A DNA stretch of 64,000 nucleotides from Streptomyces sp. CT34. GTDB taxonomy: Bacteria; Actinomycetota; Actinomycetes; Streptomycetales; Streptomycetaceae. The stretch covers positions 5,189,853 to 5,253,852 of the forward strand of contig NZ_KN708638.1 in NCBI RefSeq assembly GCF_000805335.1. The letters run 5' to 3'. Below the pieces are notes generated by a model, which made no database searches, was not told where the DNA came from, and saw only the letters and a list, made by a program, of their open reading frames with translations. Below are positions 43,201 through 52,920 of the stretch, piece by piece. The translations under genes and the position numbers were made by a program. Each line of letters begins with the position of its first letter. Position 1 is the first letter of the stretch.

Positions 43201-43883
43201 GCTCTGCCCGCCATCTCCCGCGCGATCCCGTCCCGCACCACGACCTCCCGGTCGGCGTACGCGGCGACCCGTGCCTCATGGGTGACCAGCACGACGGCCG
43301 CATCGGTGGCCCGCGCCGCGTCGGTGAGCAGGTCCATCACCCGCTCGCCGTTGAGCGAGTCCAGCGCCCCGGTCGGCTCGTCGGCGAAGACCACCCGCGG
43401 GTGCGGGGCCAGCGCGCGGGCGACCGCGACCCGCTGGCCCTGGCCGCCGGAGATCTCGCCGGGCCGGTGTGCCGCGACGCCGTCCACCTCCAGGCGTGCC
43501 AGCCAGTCGGCGGCCTGCCGTTCGGCGTCCCTGCGCCTGGTGCCGTTCAGTCGCAGCGGCAGTGCGACGTTCTCCAGGCAGGTCAACTCCGGTACCAGTT
43601 GGCCGAATTGGAAGACGAACCCGAAGTCGGAACGGCGCAGCGCGCTGCACCGGGCGTCGCCGAGTTCGGTCAGGACGTGGGTGCCGTACCGCACCGTGCC
43701 GGAGTCCGGGCGGACGATCCCGGCGAGGCAGTGCAGCAGCGTGGACTTGCCGGAGCCCGAGGGGCCCATGACGGCGACCACCTCGCCGGCGCGGATCGAG
43801 AAGTCCGCCCCGTCGAGCGCGGGCGTGGGCCCGTACGCCTTGTGCAGCGCGCGGGCTTCGAGCAGGGAACCGTCCGGGGTCAT
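43197..43883 (-). CDS. ABC transporter ATP-binding protein (operon 2)
   Basis: A 228-residue ATPase with Walker A MGPSGSGKSTLLHCL, Q-loop FQFGQLVPELT, signature EISGGQGQRVAVARAL, Walker B RVVFADEPTGALDS and switch His in VLVTHEARV. It is a close paralogue of the ATPase at 39470-40156, including long identical stretches at the DNA level. There is no PadR gene in this operon, but the shared operator motif is 66 bases upstream of its start. Confidence 0.93.
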   Translation of the reverse strand: MTPDGSLLEARALHKAYGPTPALDGADFSIRAGEVVAVMGPSGSGKSTLLHCLAGIVRPDSGTVRYGTHVLTELGDARCSALRRSDFGFVFQFGQLVPELTCLENVALPLRLNGTRRRDAERQAADWLARLEVDGVAAHRPGEISGGQGQRVAVARALAPHPRVVFADEPTGALDSLNGERVMDLLTDAARATDAAVVLVTHEARVAAYADREVVVRDGIAREMAGRA

Positions 43884-43948
43884 GCGCGGGCCTCCGGGAG
43901 TGCGGGCAGGGGGTGGTGTCGTGGCGACATGCCGCGCACTCTACACGA

Positions 43949-43971
43949 GGTGTATACGCACGATGTATAGA
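43949..43971. promoter_or_regulatory. Candidate PadR operator upstream of operon 2
   Basis: The motif starts GGTGTATACG and ends TGTATAGA, aligning without gaps with the site at 40708-40730 (18 of 23 identical). This supports control of both exporter operons by the single PadR protein. Confidence 0.65.
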
Positions 43972-44052
43972 CAGGATTTCCGGCTCACGTCCTGGCCGTG
44001 GGCGTCCGGGCCGGGCGTCCGGGACGCGGGTGCGGTCCGGACGCCCGCGCGG

Positions 44053-44337
44053 TCACTCCCCGGTGGCTGCGTCCTCCGGGCGCGGCGCCTTGGGCGGGCG
44101 CCCCCGCCGCGGTGGCTCGCCGGCCCCCCGCGGCAGCCGTCCCGCGTCGGCCAGGGCCTTGCGGAGCAGAAACTCGATCTGCGCGTTGGTGCTGCGCAGT
44201 TCGTCGTTGGCCCAGCGGGTGAGCGCGTCGTGGATCAGCGGGTCCAGCCGCAGCAGCACCTGCTTGCGCTGCTGCGGCCGGCTTCCGGCGGGCCGTTCGG
44301 GGCCGGCGCCGGCTCCCCCTGTGGATCCCTTGCTCAC
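44053..44337 (-). CDS. Arc-like ribbon-helix-helix protein with AT-hook-like tail
   Basis: A 94-residue protein. After a Gly/Ala-rich lead, residues 24-62 form a ribbon-helix-helix fold (KQVLLRLDPLIHDALTRWAN, DELRSTNAQIEFLLRKALAD). The C-terminus carries PPRRGRPPKAP, an AT-hook-like RGRP core. The GTG at 44337 overlaps the SPFH stop (GTGA), so the two are translationally coupled. It probably regulates its own operon through the AAAGTG palindrome at 45392-45407. Confidence 0.8.
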   Translation of the reverse strand: MSKGSTGGAGAGPERPAGSRPQQRKQVLLRLDPLIHDALTRWANDELRSTNAQIEFLLRKALADAGRLPRGAGEPPRRGRPPKAPRPEDAATGE

Positions 44338-45314
44338 TGGTACAGGGAGCCCGTGTTGAGGACCGGCTGGGCGGCCCGGTCGCCGCACAGCACCACCATC
44401 AGATTGCTGACCATGGCGGCCTTGCGCTCCTCGTCGAGCTCGACGATGCCCTGCTCGTTGATCCGCTCCAGGGCCGACTCGACCATGCCGACCGCGCCCT
44501 CGACGATCTGCTGGCGGGCCGCGACGACCGCACCGGCCTGCTGCCGCTGGAGCATCGCGGAGGCGATCTCGGGGGCGTAGGCGAGGTGGCTGAAGCGGGT
44601 CTCGATGATCTGGACGCCGGCGGCCTGCACCCGTGCGGTCAGCTCCAGCGCCAGCTTCTCGGTGATCTCCTCGGCGTTGCCGCGCAGCGAGAGGCCGCCC
44701 TCGTCGTGGGCGTCGTAGGGGTACTCGATCGCGATGTGCCGGACGGCCGCCTCGGTCTGGGTGGCGACGAACTCCAGGAAGTCGTCGACCTCGAAGAGCG
44801 CCTGCGCGGTGTCCTCGACCTTCCAGACCACGATCGAGGCCAGCTCGATGGGGTTGCCGTAGGCGTCGTTGACCTTGAGGACCGCGGTCTCGTGGTTGCG
44901 CACCCGGGTGGAGATCCGGCGGGCGGTGGTCAGCGGGTTCACCCAGCGCAGGCCGTCGGTGCGGATGGTGCCGACGTACCGGCCGAAGAGCTGGATCACC
45001 CGGGCCTCGCCGGGCGCGACCATCTTCACGCCGGTCATGCAGAAGAGCGAGCCCGCCAGCAGCAGGACGCCGGCGATGACCATCGGGACGGCGACGGCGT
45101 TGTTGCCGCCGTTGCCGATGACGCCGCCGACGGCGATCAGCGCGACCCCCAGGGCGACGCCGAGGACGGTCAGCAGCAGGGCCAGGCCGCCGGGGATGCT
45201 GTGCGCGGTCCGCTCGCGGACCTGCGGGGCCGGCATCTCGGGGGCGTCGACGGTGTCCGCGGCGGCCCGGCCGGCCGGTGCGGAGTCGGCGGAGAGGGGT
45301 GTCGGTTCGGGCAT
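44334..45314 (-). CDS. SPFH (band 7/stomatin-like) membrane protein
   Basis: A 326-residue SPFH-family protein. Two adjacent hydrophobic segments (about residues 40-64 and 71-93) anchor it. The SPFH domain then runs from MVAPGEARVIQLFGRYVGTI through VVWKVEDTAQALFEVDDFLEFV to about 240, followed by a helical flotillin-like region (ALELTARVQAAGVQIIETRF, MLQRQQAGAVVAARQQIVEGAV). Such proteins scaffold membrane microdomains and often regulate proteases or secretion. The start is ATG 45314. It is divergent from the PBP gene. Confidence 0.87.
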   Translation of the reverse strand: MPEPTPLSADSAPAGRAAADTVDAPEMPAPQVRERTAHSIPGGLALLLTVLGVALGVALIAVGGVIGNGGNNAVAVPMVIAGVLLLAGSLFCMTGVKMVAPGEARVIQLFGRYVGTIRTDGLRWVNPLTTARRISTRVRNHETAVLKVNDAYGNPIELASIVVWKVEDTAQALFEVDDFLEFVATQTEAAVRHIAIEYPYDAHDEGGLSLRGNAEEITEKLALELTARVQAAGVQIIETRFSHLAYAPEIASAMLQRQQAGAVVAARQQIVEGAVGMVESALERINEQGIVELDEERKAAMVSNLMVVLCGDRAAQPVLNTGSLYQ

Positions 45315-45391
45315 GGGGTCCCCGTTTCTCAAGGAAGGCGCACCGCACGGCGCGTGATGTGCGCCGCAGTGCATGCTTTCGCTGGTCTAGC

Positions 45392-45407
45392 AAAGTGCTA
45401 TCACTTT
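45392..45407. promoter_or_regulatory. Palindrome AAAGTG-CTAT-CACTTT upstream of the SPFH-RHH operon
   Basis: A perfect 6-4-6 inverted repeat 78 bases upstream of the SPFH start codon, in a locally A/T-rich patch that likely contains the promoter. It is a good candidate operator for the RHH protein encoded by the operon. Confidence 0.6.
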
Positions 45408-45587
45408 AACGCCTTGGCCCGGCCCGGTCCAGGCCCGTACCGCGCAGTCCCCGGATGGTTGCGTTCCGGGCCCGTGCTGTATGTCACGTCGGGAAAAGCC
45501 TTGATCGATGAGGATTTGTTGACAGATGCGGTGTTAGCTTCAACAGCTGAGTTATCCGGGGGCGGAACGACTGGAGTTACTGGAGCG

Positions 45588-47891
45588 ATGGGCCGAGCGG
45601 ACGCGAGACGGGCGCGGCAGGGGAGCGCCCGCCGGGGCAAACCGACGCAGAAGAGGTCCGGCATACGCCGGTTCTTCACCTGGAAGAAGATCCTCGGGAC
45701 GTTCCTCGGCGCCTGCCTGCTGGGCATCCTCGGCTTCATCGGCCTCTACCTGTACGTGGACATACCGGCCGGCAACAAGCAGGCCCACCTCCAGAGCAAT
45801 GTCTTCAAGTACGCGGACGGCTCGGTCATGGCGCGGGCCGGCGCGGTCAACCGCGAGACCGTCCCGCTCAGCCGGATACCGAAGGACGTCCAGCACACCT
45901 TCGTCGCCGCCGAGAACAAGACCTTCTACCAGGACTCCGGCGTCGACCTGAAGGGCACCCTCCGCGGCGTCCTGAACACCCTCCGGGGCCGGGGCAAGCA
46001 GGGTGGCTCGACGATCACCCAGCAGTACGTCAAGAACTACTACCTGAGCCAGGAACAGACGGTCTCCCGCAAGCTCCAGGAGATCGTCATCTCCCTCAAG
46101 GTGGACCAGAAGTACTCCAAGGACGACATCCTCGCCGGCTACATCAACACCAGCTACTACGGCCGCGGCGCCTACGGCATCCAGGCCGCCGCGCAGGCGT
46201 ACTACGGCGTGGACGTCGACAAGCTCACCGTCTCCCAGGGCGCCTACCTCGCCTCGCTGCTCCAGGCGCCGAGCCAGTACGACTGGGCCACCGCGACCGA
46301 CGCCGGCAAGGAGCGGGTCAAGGAGCGCTGGGCGTACACGCTCAACAACATGGTCGAGATGAAGTGGCTGTCGCCCGGGGACCGCGCCAAGCAGAAGTTC
46401 GAGATTCCCGAGCCGCCCAAGCCGCTGCCCGGCCTGAGCGGCCAGACCAGCTACCTCGTCGCCGAGGCCAAGAAGGAGCTCTTCGCCCAGGGCGTCGACG
46501 AGACCGAGTTCGAGGCCGGCGGCTGGACCGTCACCCTCGGCATCGAGAAGGACAAGCAGAAGGCGTTGGAGCAGGCGGTCAGGCGCAAGCTGACCGATGA
46601 CCTCGACCCCAAGAAGCGCTCGGTCGACGCGGACGCGCAGCTCGGCGCCACCTCGGTGGACCCGAATACCGGTTACGTCGTCGCGATGTACGGCGGCGCC
46701 GGCTACCCGAAGCACTACACCGACAACGCGACCCGCGAGGACTACCAGGCGGCCTCCACCTTCAAGCCGCTGATCCTGGCGTCCGCGATGGAGAACCACG
46801 CACAGACCCAGAGCGGCGTCCCGATCACCCCGAACACCGTCTACGACGGCCACAACCGCCGTCCGGTCGTCGGCGGCACCATCCCCTTCGCGCCGCCCAA
46901 CGAGGACGAGCACGACTACGGGAAGATCACCGTCCAGACGGCCACCAACAACTCCGTCAACGCGGTCTTCGCGCAGATGGGCGCCGACGTCGGCCTGGAC
47001 AAGGTCAAGCAGACCGCGTCCAGTCTGGGCCTGAACGGCGCCAGGATGGACGTCAAGCCGGCCATGACCCTGGGCACCATGGGCGCCAGCCCGCTCCAGA
47101 TGGCCGGCGCGTACGCGACCCTCGACAACCACGGCACGAAGGTCACCCCGACCCTGGTGATGAAGGCGGTGCACAGCACGAACGGCACCGACAAGAGCGT
47201 CCAGCTGAAGAACCCGATCGGCGATCGGGTCCTGTCCCGCAGGACGGCCGACACCGTCACCTCCGTACTGACGGGCGTGGTCAACGACGGCACCGCCGCG
47301 GACGCCGTGAAGAACACCTCCTACAAGGCGGCGGGCAAGACCGGTACCTCCGACGACAACAAGTCGGCCTGGTTCGTGGGCTACACGCCCAAGCTGGTCA
47401 CCGCGGTCGGCATGTTCGGCGAGGCCCCGTCCGGAGGCGCCCAGGTCTCCCTGAAGGGCACCGGAGGCGGCGGCCGGGTCAACGGCGGCGGCTACCCGGC
47501 GCGGGTGTGGGCCGACTACACGCAAAGCGCGCTGGGCGACGGCACCGGCGGCGAGTTCGAGCTGGAGACGGACCTCGGTGCCGGGGTGCCCGCGACGCCC
47601 ACGCCGACGCCCAGCCGCGTCCCCTCGGCGACGCCGAGCCCGACGCCCAGCCACACCCCGTCCGGCACCCCGTCGCCGTCCGGCTCCCCGTCGAGCAGCG
47701 AGTCCGGCCGCCCGTCGGGCCGCCCGTCGCCGTCCACCGGCGGCTCCTCCGGCCCGCCCAACGGCGGTACCAACGGCACCGGTGGGTCCCACGGGATCGG
47801 CGGCGCCAACGGCACCGGCGGGAACGGGACACCGGGCGGCGCCAACGGGAACAACGGCGGCAACCCGGTGCCGAACAACTTCGGCGGCTGA
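45588..47891 (+). CDS. Class A penicillin-binding protein (transglycosylase/transpeptidase)
   Basis: A 767-residue bifunctional PBP that polymerises and cross-links peptidoglycan. A basic cytoplasmic start (1-35) and one membrane helix (36-58) precede the GT51 domain (about 95-270: FVAAENKTFYQDSGVD, GKQGGSTITQQYVKNYYL, QKYSKDDILAGYINTSYYG). The transpeptidase domain has AASTFKPLILAS (SxxK, Ser about 385), TNNSVNAVFA (SxN) and AGKTGTSDDNKSAWFVGY (KTG). The last ~110 residues are a Pro/Ser/Thr then Gly/Asn-rich tail, typical of Streptomyces PBPs. ATG 45588 is tentative because the nearest GGAG sites are poorly spaced. Confidence 0.9.
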   Translation: MGRADARRARQGSARRGKPTQKRSGIRRFFTWKKILGTFLGACLLGILGFIGLYLYVDIPAGNKQAHLQSNVFKYADGSVMARAGAVNRETVPLSRIPKDVQHTFVAAENKTFYQDSGVDLKGTLRGVLNTLRGRGKQGGSTITQQYVKNYYLSQEQTVSRKLQEIVISLKVDQKYSKDDILAGYINTSYYGRGAYGIQAAAQAYYGVDVDKLTVSQGAYLASLLQAPSQYDWATATDAGKERVKERWAYTLNNMVEMKWLSPGDRAKQKFEIPEPPKPLPGLSGQTSYLVAEAKKELFAQGVDETEFEAGGWTVTLGIEKDKQKALEQAVRRKLTDDLDPKKRSVDADAQLGATSVDPNTGYVVAMYGGAGYPKHYTDNATREDYQAASTFKPLILASAMENHAQTQSGVPITPNTVYDGHNRRPVVGGTIPFAPPNEDEHDYGKITVQTATNNSVNAVFAQMGADVGLDKVKQTASSLGLNGARMDVKPAMTLGTMGASPLQMAGAYATLDNHGTKVTPTLVMKAVHSTNGTDKSVQLKNPIGDRVLSRRTADTVTSVLTGVVNDGTAADAVKNTSYKAAGKTGTSDDNKSAWFVGYTPKLVTAVGMFGEAPSGGAQVSLKGTGGGGRVNGGGYPARVWADYTQSALGDGTGGEFELETDLGAGVPATPTPTPSRVPSATPSPTPSHTPSGTPSPSGSPSSSESGRPSGRPSPSTGGSSGPPNGGTNGTGGSHGIGGANGTGGNGTPGGANGNNGGNPVPNNFGG

Positions 47892-47910
47892 CGCCCGCCC
47901 CGTCGCGGCA

Positions 47911-47948
47911 CACCGCGGCCCCCACCCGTCCGGGAGGGGGCCGCGGTG
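47911..47948. terminator. Bidirectional hairpin terminator
   Basis: CACCGCGGCCCCC (47911-47923) pairs with GGGGGCCGCGGTG (47936-47948) with a 12-base loop, between the convergent PBP and catalase genes. Confidence 0.75.
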
Positions 47949-47961
47949 CCGTGCGGGGGGC

Positions 47962-49425
47962 TCAGCCGCCGTTGACCTTGGCGGCGATCCGGTCGCCCAG
48001 GTTCTTGTCGATGTTGCGCCAGTACTGGAGCGCCCGGTCCAGCACCGGACGGCTCACCCCGTTCCGCAGATGCCCGGCGACATTGCCGACCAGCCGCTCC
48101 CGGGCCGCGTCGTCCAGCACGCTGCGGACCATCGTCCCCGGCTGCCCGAAGTCGTCGTCGTCGCTCCGCAGGGTGTACGCGTGCCGCACCATCTCGCCGC
48201 TGGTCTCCCAGCCCGCCGGCTCCCCGAAGTTCGCGGTGTCGGCAGCCGGGCCGCCGTAGGAGTTCGGGGCGTACGGCCGGGCCGCGCGCGCCGGGTCGAA
48301 GCGCATCGGGCCGTCCTTGGCGTACGAGTGGACGGGCACATGCGCCCGGTTGGGCGGCAGCTGCGCGTAGTTCGGACCGATCCGGTACCGGTGGGTGTCC
48401 GGGTAGGAGAAGAGCCGGCCGAGCAGCATCTTGTCCGGGGACGGGCCGACGCCCGGCACCATGTTGGACGGCTCGAACGCGGCCTGCTCGACGTGGATGA
48501 AGTAGTCCTCCGGATTCCTGTTGAGGGTCATCCGGCCGACCTCGATCAGCGGGTAGTCGCCGTGCGGCCACACCTTGGTCAGGTCGAACGGGTTGAACCG
48601 GTAGTCCACGGCGTCCTCGAACGGCATGACCTGCACGTACAGCGTCCACGACGGGGCGTTCCCGCTGTCGATCGCCTCGTACAGATCGCGCCGGTGGCAG
48701 TCCGCGTCCTCGCCGGCGAGCCGGTCCGCGTCCTCCTGCGTGAGGAAGTCGATGCCCTGGTCGGTCTTGAAGTGGTACTTGATCCAGAACTTCTCGCCGC
48801 CGGCGTTGATCCACATGTAGGTGTGCGAGCCGTAGCCGTTCATGTGGCGGTAGGTCTTCGGGATGCCGCGGTCGCCCATCAGCCAGGTGACCATGTGGGC
48901 CGACTCCGGCGACAGCGTCCAGAAGTCCCACTGCATGTCGTTGTCGCGCAGCCCGTTGTCCGGGCGGCGCTTCTGCGAGCGGATGAAGTCCTGGAACTTG
49001 ATCGTGTCCCGTACGAAGAAGATCGGCGTGTTGTTGCCCACCAGGTCGTAATTGCCGTGCTCGGTATAGAACTTGAGGGCGAAGCCGCGCGGGTCGCGCC
49101 AGGTGTCCGGGGAGCCCTGCTCGCCCGCCACGGTCGAGAAGCGGGCCAGCATCTCGGTTTCCTTGCCGGGCTGGAAGAGATCGGCCTTGGTGAACTGGCT
49201 GACGTCGTTGGTGACCTTGAAGAATCCGTACGCGCCGCTGCCCTTGGCGTGCACCACCCGCTCGGGGACCCGTTCGCGGTTGAACTGGGCCATCTTCTCG
49301 ATGAGGTAGTGGTCATGGAGCAGGATGGGGCCGTCCGGACTCACGGTGAGCGAGTGCTCGTCGCTCTCCACCGGGATGCCGGTGTTGCTCGTCGTGCGCG
49401 GGACGTTCTGGGCGGTGCTGGTCAT
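47962..49425 (-). CDS. Catalase (haem, monofunctional)
   Basis: A 487-residue small-subunit catalase that dismutates H2O2. The catalytic His is in [14 protein letters not shown] (about residue 59), the Asn in [11 protein letters not shown], and the proximal haem Tyr in [37 protein letters not shown] and [13 protein letters not shown] are also diagnostic. The start is ATG 49425 with GGAGG upstream. It may complement the AhpC/OxyR system nearby; no regulator gene adjoins it. Confidence 0.94.
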   Translation of the reverse strand: MTSTAQNVPRTTSNTGIPVESDEHSLTVSPDGPILLHDHYLIEKMAQFNRERVPERVVHAKGSGAYGFFKVTNDVSQFTKADLFQPGKETEMLARFSTVAGEQGSPDTWRDPRGFALKFYTEHGNYDLVGNNTPIFFVRDTIKFQDFIRSQKRRPDNGLRDNDMQWDFWTLSPESAHMVTWLMGDRGIPKTYRHMNGYGSHTYMWINAGGEKFWIKYHFKTDQGIDFLTQEDADRLAGEDADCHRRDLYEAIDSGNAPSWTLYVQVMPFEDAVDYRFNPFDLTKVWPHGDYPLIEVGRMTLNRNPEDYFIHVEQAAFEPSNMVPGVGPSPDKMLLGRLFSYPDTHRYRIGPNYAQLPPNRAHVPVHSYAKDGPMRFDPARAARPYAPNSYGGPAADTANFGEPAGWETSGEMVRHAYTLRSDDDDFGQPGTMVRSVLDDAARERLVGNVAGHLRNGVSRPVLDRALQYWRNIDKNLGDRIAAKVNGG

Positions 49426-49563
49426 TGGAGGAGTGCCTCCCGTTCGATGACTGGCCGTGGGGCGGGGAGCAGGGGCGAATGGCCCTTTAGCCCCTTTTGT
49501 CCCACCCAAGCAGTCAACGCCGTCCGCGGCATGTCGGCAAGGGCGAAAGGGTCCGCAACGCCG

Positions 49564-49592
49564 GGGACCCCGCCCGGTCCGGACGGGGTCCC
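49564..49592. terminator. Inverted repeat downstream of the phosphatase gene
   Basis: GGGACCCCG (49564-49572) pairs with CGGGGTCCC (49584-49592), positioned after the minus-strand phosphatase stop codon at 49616. Confidence 0.6.
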
Positions 49593-49615
49593 TGCCCACG
49601 GGGAGGCGGCTCAGG

Positions 49616-51928
49616 TCAGCCGCGCGGCGCCCCCGGCGGCATCGACAGCTCGAACCAGACGACCTTGCCCATGCTCAGCCGGGTCGCGCCCCAGCGCCGC
49701 GCCATCCGGTTGACCAGGTAGAGCCCGCGCCCGCCCTCGTCGGACGGCCGGGCCTGGCGCAGCCGCGGCAGCTGCGGAACGTCGTCGCCGACCTCGCAGC
49801 GCAGTACGTCCGTCCGCAGCAGCCGCAGCGTCACCGGCCGCTCCGCGTACCGCACCGCGTTCGTGACCACCTCGCTCACCAGCAGCTCCAGCTGATCGGT
49901 CAGCTCGTCCAGGCCCCAGCGCGCCAGCGCCCGGCGGGCCAGCCGGCGCGCCTGCCCGGCCGTCTGCGCCTTCGGGTCCAGATACCAGTACGCGACATCG
50001 CTCGGCGCGATCCCGTCGAACCGGGCCGCCAGCAGCGCGATGTCGTCATCGCGGTCGCCGGGCCCCAGCATGTCCAGCACCTCGTCGCACATCGGCTCCA
50101 GCGGCGGCGGATTGAGACCGGTCAGCCGGGCCGTCTCGGCCAGCCGCTCCCGCAGCTGCTCGATACCGGTCCACACGTCCCGGATCCGCGACTCGACCAG
50201 GCCGTCGGTGTAGAGCACGAGGGTGGCGCCCGCCGGGGCGTCCAGCTCCACCGCCTCGAAGTCCACCCCGCCGACCCCGATCGGCGCCCCGGACGGCACC
50301 CGCAGCACCTCCGCGCGCCCGCCGCGGTGCAGCATCACCGGCGGCGGATGCCCGGCGTTGGCGATGGTGATCCGGTGCGCCACCGGGTCGTACACCGCGT
50401 ACAGGCAGGTCGCCATCCGGTCCGTGCCCAGCCGCTGGGCCTGCTCGTCGAGATGGTGCAGCACCTCCTGCGGCGGCAGGTCCAGCCCCGCCAGCGTCTG
50501 CGCCGTCGTCCGCAGCTGGCCCATGATCGCCGCCGAGGTCATCGAGTGCCCCATGACGTCGCCGACCACCAGCGCCACCCGGCTGCCCGGCAGCGGGATC
50601 GCGTCGTACCAGTCGCCACCCACCCGGGCGGTCTCCGCGGCCGGCAGATAGCGGCTGGCGAGCCGGACCCCGGTCGGCTGCGGCAGCGAGTCGGGCAGCA
50701 TGGTGCGCTGCAGCGCGTCGGCGATGTACGCCTCCCGGCCGTAGAGCACCGCCTTGTCCACGCCCAGCGCGGTGTGCGTCGCCAGCTGCGCCGCCACCAG
50801 CAGATCGTCCGGCTCGAACGCCGGCCGGTCCGGGCGGCGCAGGAACACCGCGGCGCCGATCACCCGCCGGCGCCCGCGCAGCGGCGCCAGGATCACCCGG
50901 TGGCCGCCCGGCAGCCGGGTGTCCGGCCCCAGCAGCTCGGGCAGCGCGGTGCGCGCCGCCTGCGCCTCACCGAACAGCGGGCGCACCCCGCGCAGCACCT
51001 CGGCCAGCGGCCCGCCCGGCCGCACCTCCGACAGCTCCGCCGCGGTACCGCCCATGGCGGGCCCCAGATCCGGCTGTGCGGGCAGCACCGGCAGCCGCAG
51101 TCCGTTGGTGTCCGGTTCCTCCGGGATCCGGTCGGTACGCCGCAGCCGCAGCACCACCGGACCGGTCGGCCGCTCGTCGCCCACCGGCAGCGGATCGCGC
51201 AGATAGACCAGGATCGCGTCGGCGAACGTCGGCACCGTCGCCCGGCACAGCCCCAGCACGATCTCGTCCAGATCGATACCGCGGGCGATCCGCCGGGTCG
51301 CCGCCCCGATGAACCGCAGCCGGTCACCGCTCGCCTGCCGGGCCGCGGCCACCTCGCTGCTCTCGCCCGGATGCGCCGAGCGCGCCGGCGGCACCGTCGG
51401 CGGCCCCTGTGGCGGCCCCTGCGCCCCGGCGGCCTGCGCCCCCTCGCCGTCCGGCCGCGGGCGCTGCTGTCCGTGCCCCGGGTCGTCGCCCGGCACGCCT
51501 CCCGGCCGCCCGTCAGCGGGCATGGCCACCTCCCCGTACGAGTCGTACGACCCGCCGTACGAGCCCCCGTACGACGCGCCGTAAGAACTGTCGCGGGCAT
51601 CGCCGTACGCCCGCGAGGCGTCACCGGCCGGGCCGTGGTCCGCGGCCGGTTCCGCGTCCCGCCGGGTGGCTCCCTGCCCGTCCGGCGGACCCGCGGAGGC
51701 GGTGACGGGACGGTCACCGCCGATGCCGATGTCGTTCCCGCCGCGCACCGCGAAGCCCGTCCCCGGCACCGGGACGAACCCGGTGGCGGCGGGCTGCTGC
51801 AGGGCGCTGCGCGGGTCCGGTACGCCGCCGGGCGGCGCCGTCCCGGCCGTCCCCGAGGAAGGGGACGCCGAGGGCGCGGCGGTCGGGGCCGACCGCCGCG
51901 ATTCGTGGGAGGTGGGATGCTCCGTCAC
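49616..51928 (-). CDS. GAF - PP2C (SpoIIE-like) phosphatase - HATPase protein
   Basis: A 770-residue regulator. Residues 1 to about 195 are disordered, with a Ser-Tyr-Gly repeat ([20 protein letters not shown]) near 115-135. A GAF domain follows (about 205-390), then a SpoIIE-type PP2C phosphatase (about 400-625) with [29 protein letters not shown] and [12 protein letters not shown] metal-site acids. Last is an anti-sigma-type HATPase (about 650-765: [32 protein letters not shown]). Such proteins dephosphorylate and bind anti-sigma antagonists in partner-switching networks that respond to small ligands. Confidence 0.9.
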   Translation of the reverse strand: MTEHPTSHESRRSAPTAAPSASPSSGTAGTAPPGGVPDPRSALQQPAATGFVPVPGTGFAVRGGNDIGIGGDRPVTASAGPPDGQGATRRDAEPAADHGPAGDASRAYGDARDSSYGASYGGSYGGSYDSYGEVAMPADGRPGGVPGDDPGHGQQRPRPDGEGAQAAGAQGPPQGPPTVPPARSAHPGESSEVAAARQASGDRLRFIGAATRRIARGIDLDEIVLGLCRATVPTFADAILVYLRDPLPVGDERPTGPVVLRLRRTDRIPEEPDTNGLRLPVLPAQPDLGPAMGGTAAELSEVRPGGPLAEVLRGVRPLFGEAQAARTALPELLGPDTRLPGGHRVILAPLRGRRRVIGAAVFLRRPDRPAFEPDDLLVAAQLATHTALGVDKAVLYGREAYIADALQRTMLPDSLPQPTGVRLASRYLPAAETARVGGDWYDAIPLPGSRVALVVGDVMGHSMTSAAIMGQLRTTAQTLAGLDLPPQEVLHHLDEQAQRLGTDRMATCLYAVYDPVAHRITIANAGHPPPVMLHRGGRAEVLRVPSGAPIGVGGVDFEAVELDAPAGATLVLYTDGLVESRIRDVWTGIEQLRERLAETARLTGLNPPPLEPMCDEVLDMLGPGDRDDDIALLAARFDGIAPSDVAYWYLDPKAQTAGQARRLARRALARWGLDELTDQLELLVSEVVTNAVRYAERPVTLRLLRTDVLRCEVGDDVPQLPRLRQARPSDEGGRGLYLVNRMARRWGATRLSMGKVVWFELSMPPGAPRG

Positions 51929-52015
51929 GCGTGGGATTCCATCCGTCCGGGGCTGGCGCCTACGCGCCGCGTTCCCGGCGCGCCGCTGGGGCGGGCGCGC
52001 CTGACGCGGTGCGGG

Positions 52016-52699
52016 TCAAGCGCGTCGCAGGTGCATAAAGAGCTGGATTTCCGGTGGTACGTCCGTACTCGCCGGGGCATACGCATACGAGTCCTCCCCG
52101 ACGACATCGAATCCCGCGTCGCGCACGACCCGGCGCAGGTCGTCCCGCAGGTATCCCGATACCCGGATCGACTTGCCCAGGAACGGAATGGTGAAGTCGT
52201 CGACATCCGCCTCGACCATTGCCAGGGCCAGCAGCCCGTCGGGTCGCAGCAGATCATGCAGCAGGCCCAGCGCGTAAGGGATTTCCGCACGAGGCATCAT
52301 CAAGAGCGAGAAATAGGCGGCGATTCCGTCGAAGGAACCGGTCCCGCCGAGCCGGCCGGCACGCAGATCGGCGATGTCCAGCCGGTGGAATTCGGCGCCC
52401 GGGGCGTTGTCCCGGGCCAGTTTGACCATGGTGGGGGAGAGGTCGATTCCCACGACCCGGTGGCCGGCGTCGGACAGTTGACGGGCGGTCGGCAGGCCCG
52501 TACCGCAGCCCGCGTCCAGGATCCGCGATCCGGCGGGCAGCGCGCCGGCCAGCCAGTCGCCGGAGGCGATCTGTCCTTCCTTGTGTGGAAAGGCCGCTTC
52601 GTATTCGTCGCCGATCGCGTCGAACGCCTCGGCCTGCCCGGCTCGGTCCAGTGCTAACCGATTCAGACCCTCGTACGCGTCGTAGCTTGTCGCGCTCAC
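52016..52699 (-). CDS. Class I SAM-dependent methyltransferase
   Basis: A 227-residue methyltransferase. The SAM-binding motif I is SRILDAGCGTGLPTARQL (about residue 57), the acidic end of strand 2 is VVGIDLSPTMVKLARD, and FHRLDIADL is motif post-I. The N-terminal NRLALDRAGQAEAFDAIGDEYEAAFPHKEG is seen in other actinobacterial small-molecule methyltransferases. Its substrate is unknown. It lies 87 bases upstream of the phosphatase gene, but a functional link is not evident. Confidence 0.85.
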   Translation of the reverse strand: MSATSYDAYEGLNRLALDRAGQAEAFDAIGDEYEAAFPHKEGQIASGDWLAGALPAGSRILDAGCGTGLPTARQLSDAGHRVVGIDLSPTMVKLARDNAPGAEFHRLDIADLRAGRLGGTGSFDGIAAYFSLLMMPRAEIPYALGLLHDLLRPDGLLALAMVEADVDDFTIPFLGKSIRVSGYLRDDLRRVVRDAGFDVVGEDSYAYAPASTDVPPEIQLFMHLRRA

Positions 52700-52920
52700 G
52701 ACCTCGCCCCTCCTGCGACCGCGGTCAAGTTCGTTTTCCCGTTCTGGAGTTGCGCCTGTGCAGTCCTGCGGAGGACGATCCTACGTTTGCGGACCCAGGG
52801 CGCAGCAAGGGGGCTGGGTACCGCTTCTCGCGGGGCGGGAAACAGCTTTGCCCATAGGCGCACCTTTCCACCGTTCGCCCCCTTCACTCGCTTCAATCTC
52901 TTCTTTTCCCGTTTGCTGCC

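Noticed and set aside
43276-43650. A separate small gene inside the second ABC ATPase region
   Set aside because: It lies in another frame of the ATPase gene, which has all its Walker and signature motifs intact.
44586-45587. An N-terminal extension of the PBP reading frame running back more than 1 kb across the SPFH gene
   Set aside because: The frame is open only because of GC-biased third positions. The SPFH protein on the opposite strand has clear family motifs, and the PBP family start lies near 45588.
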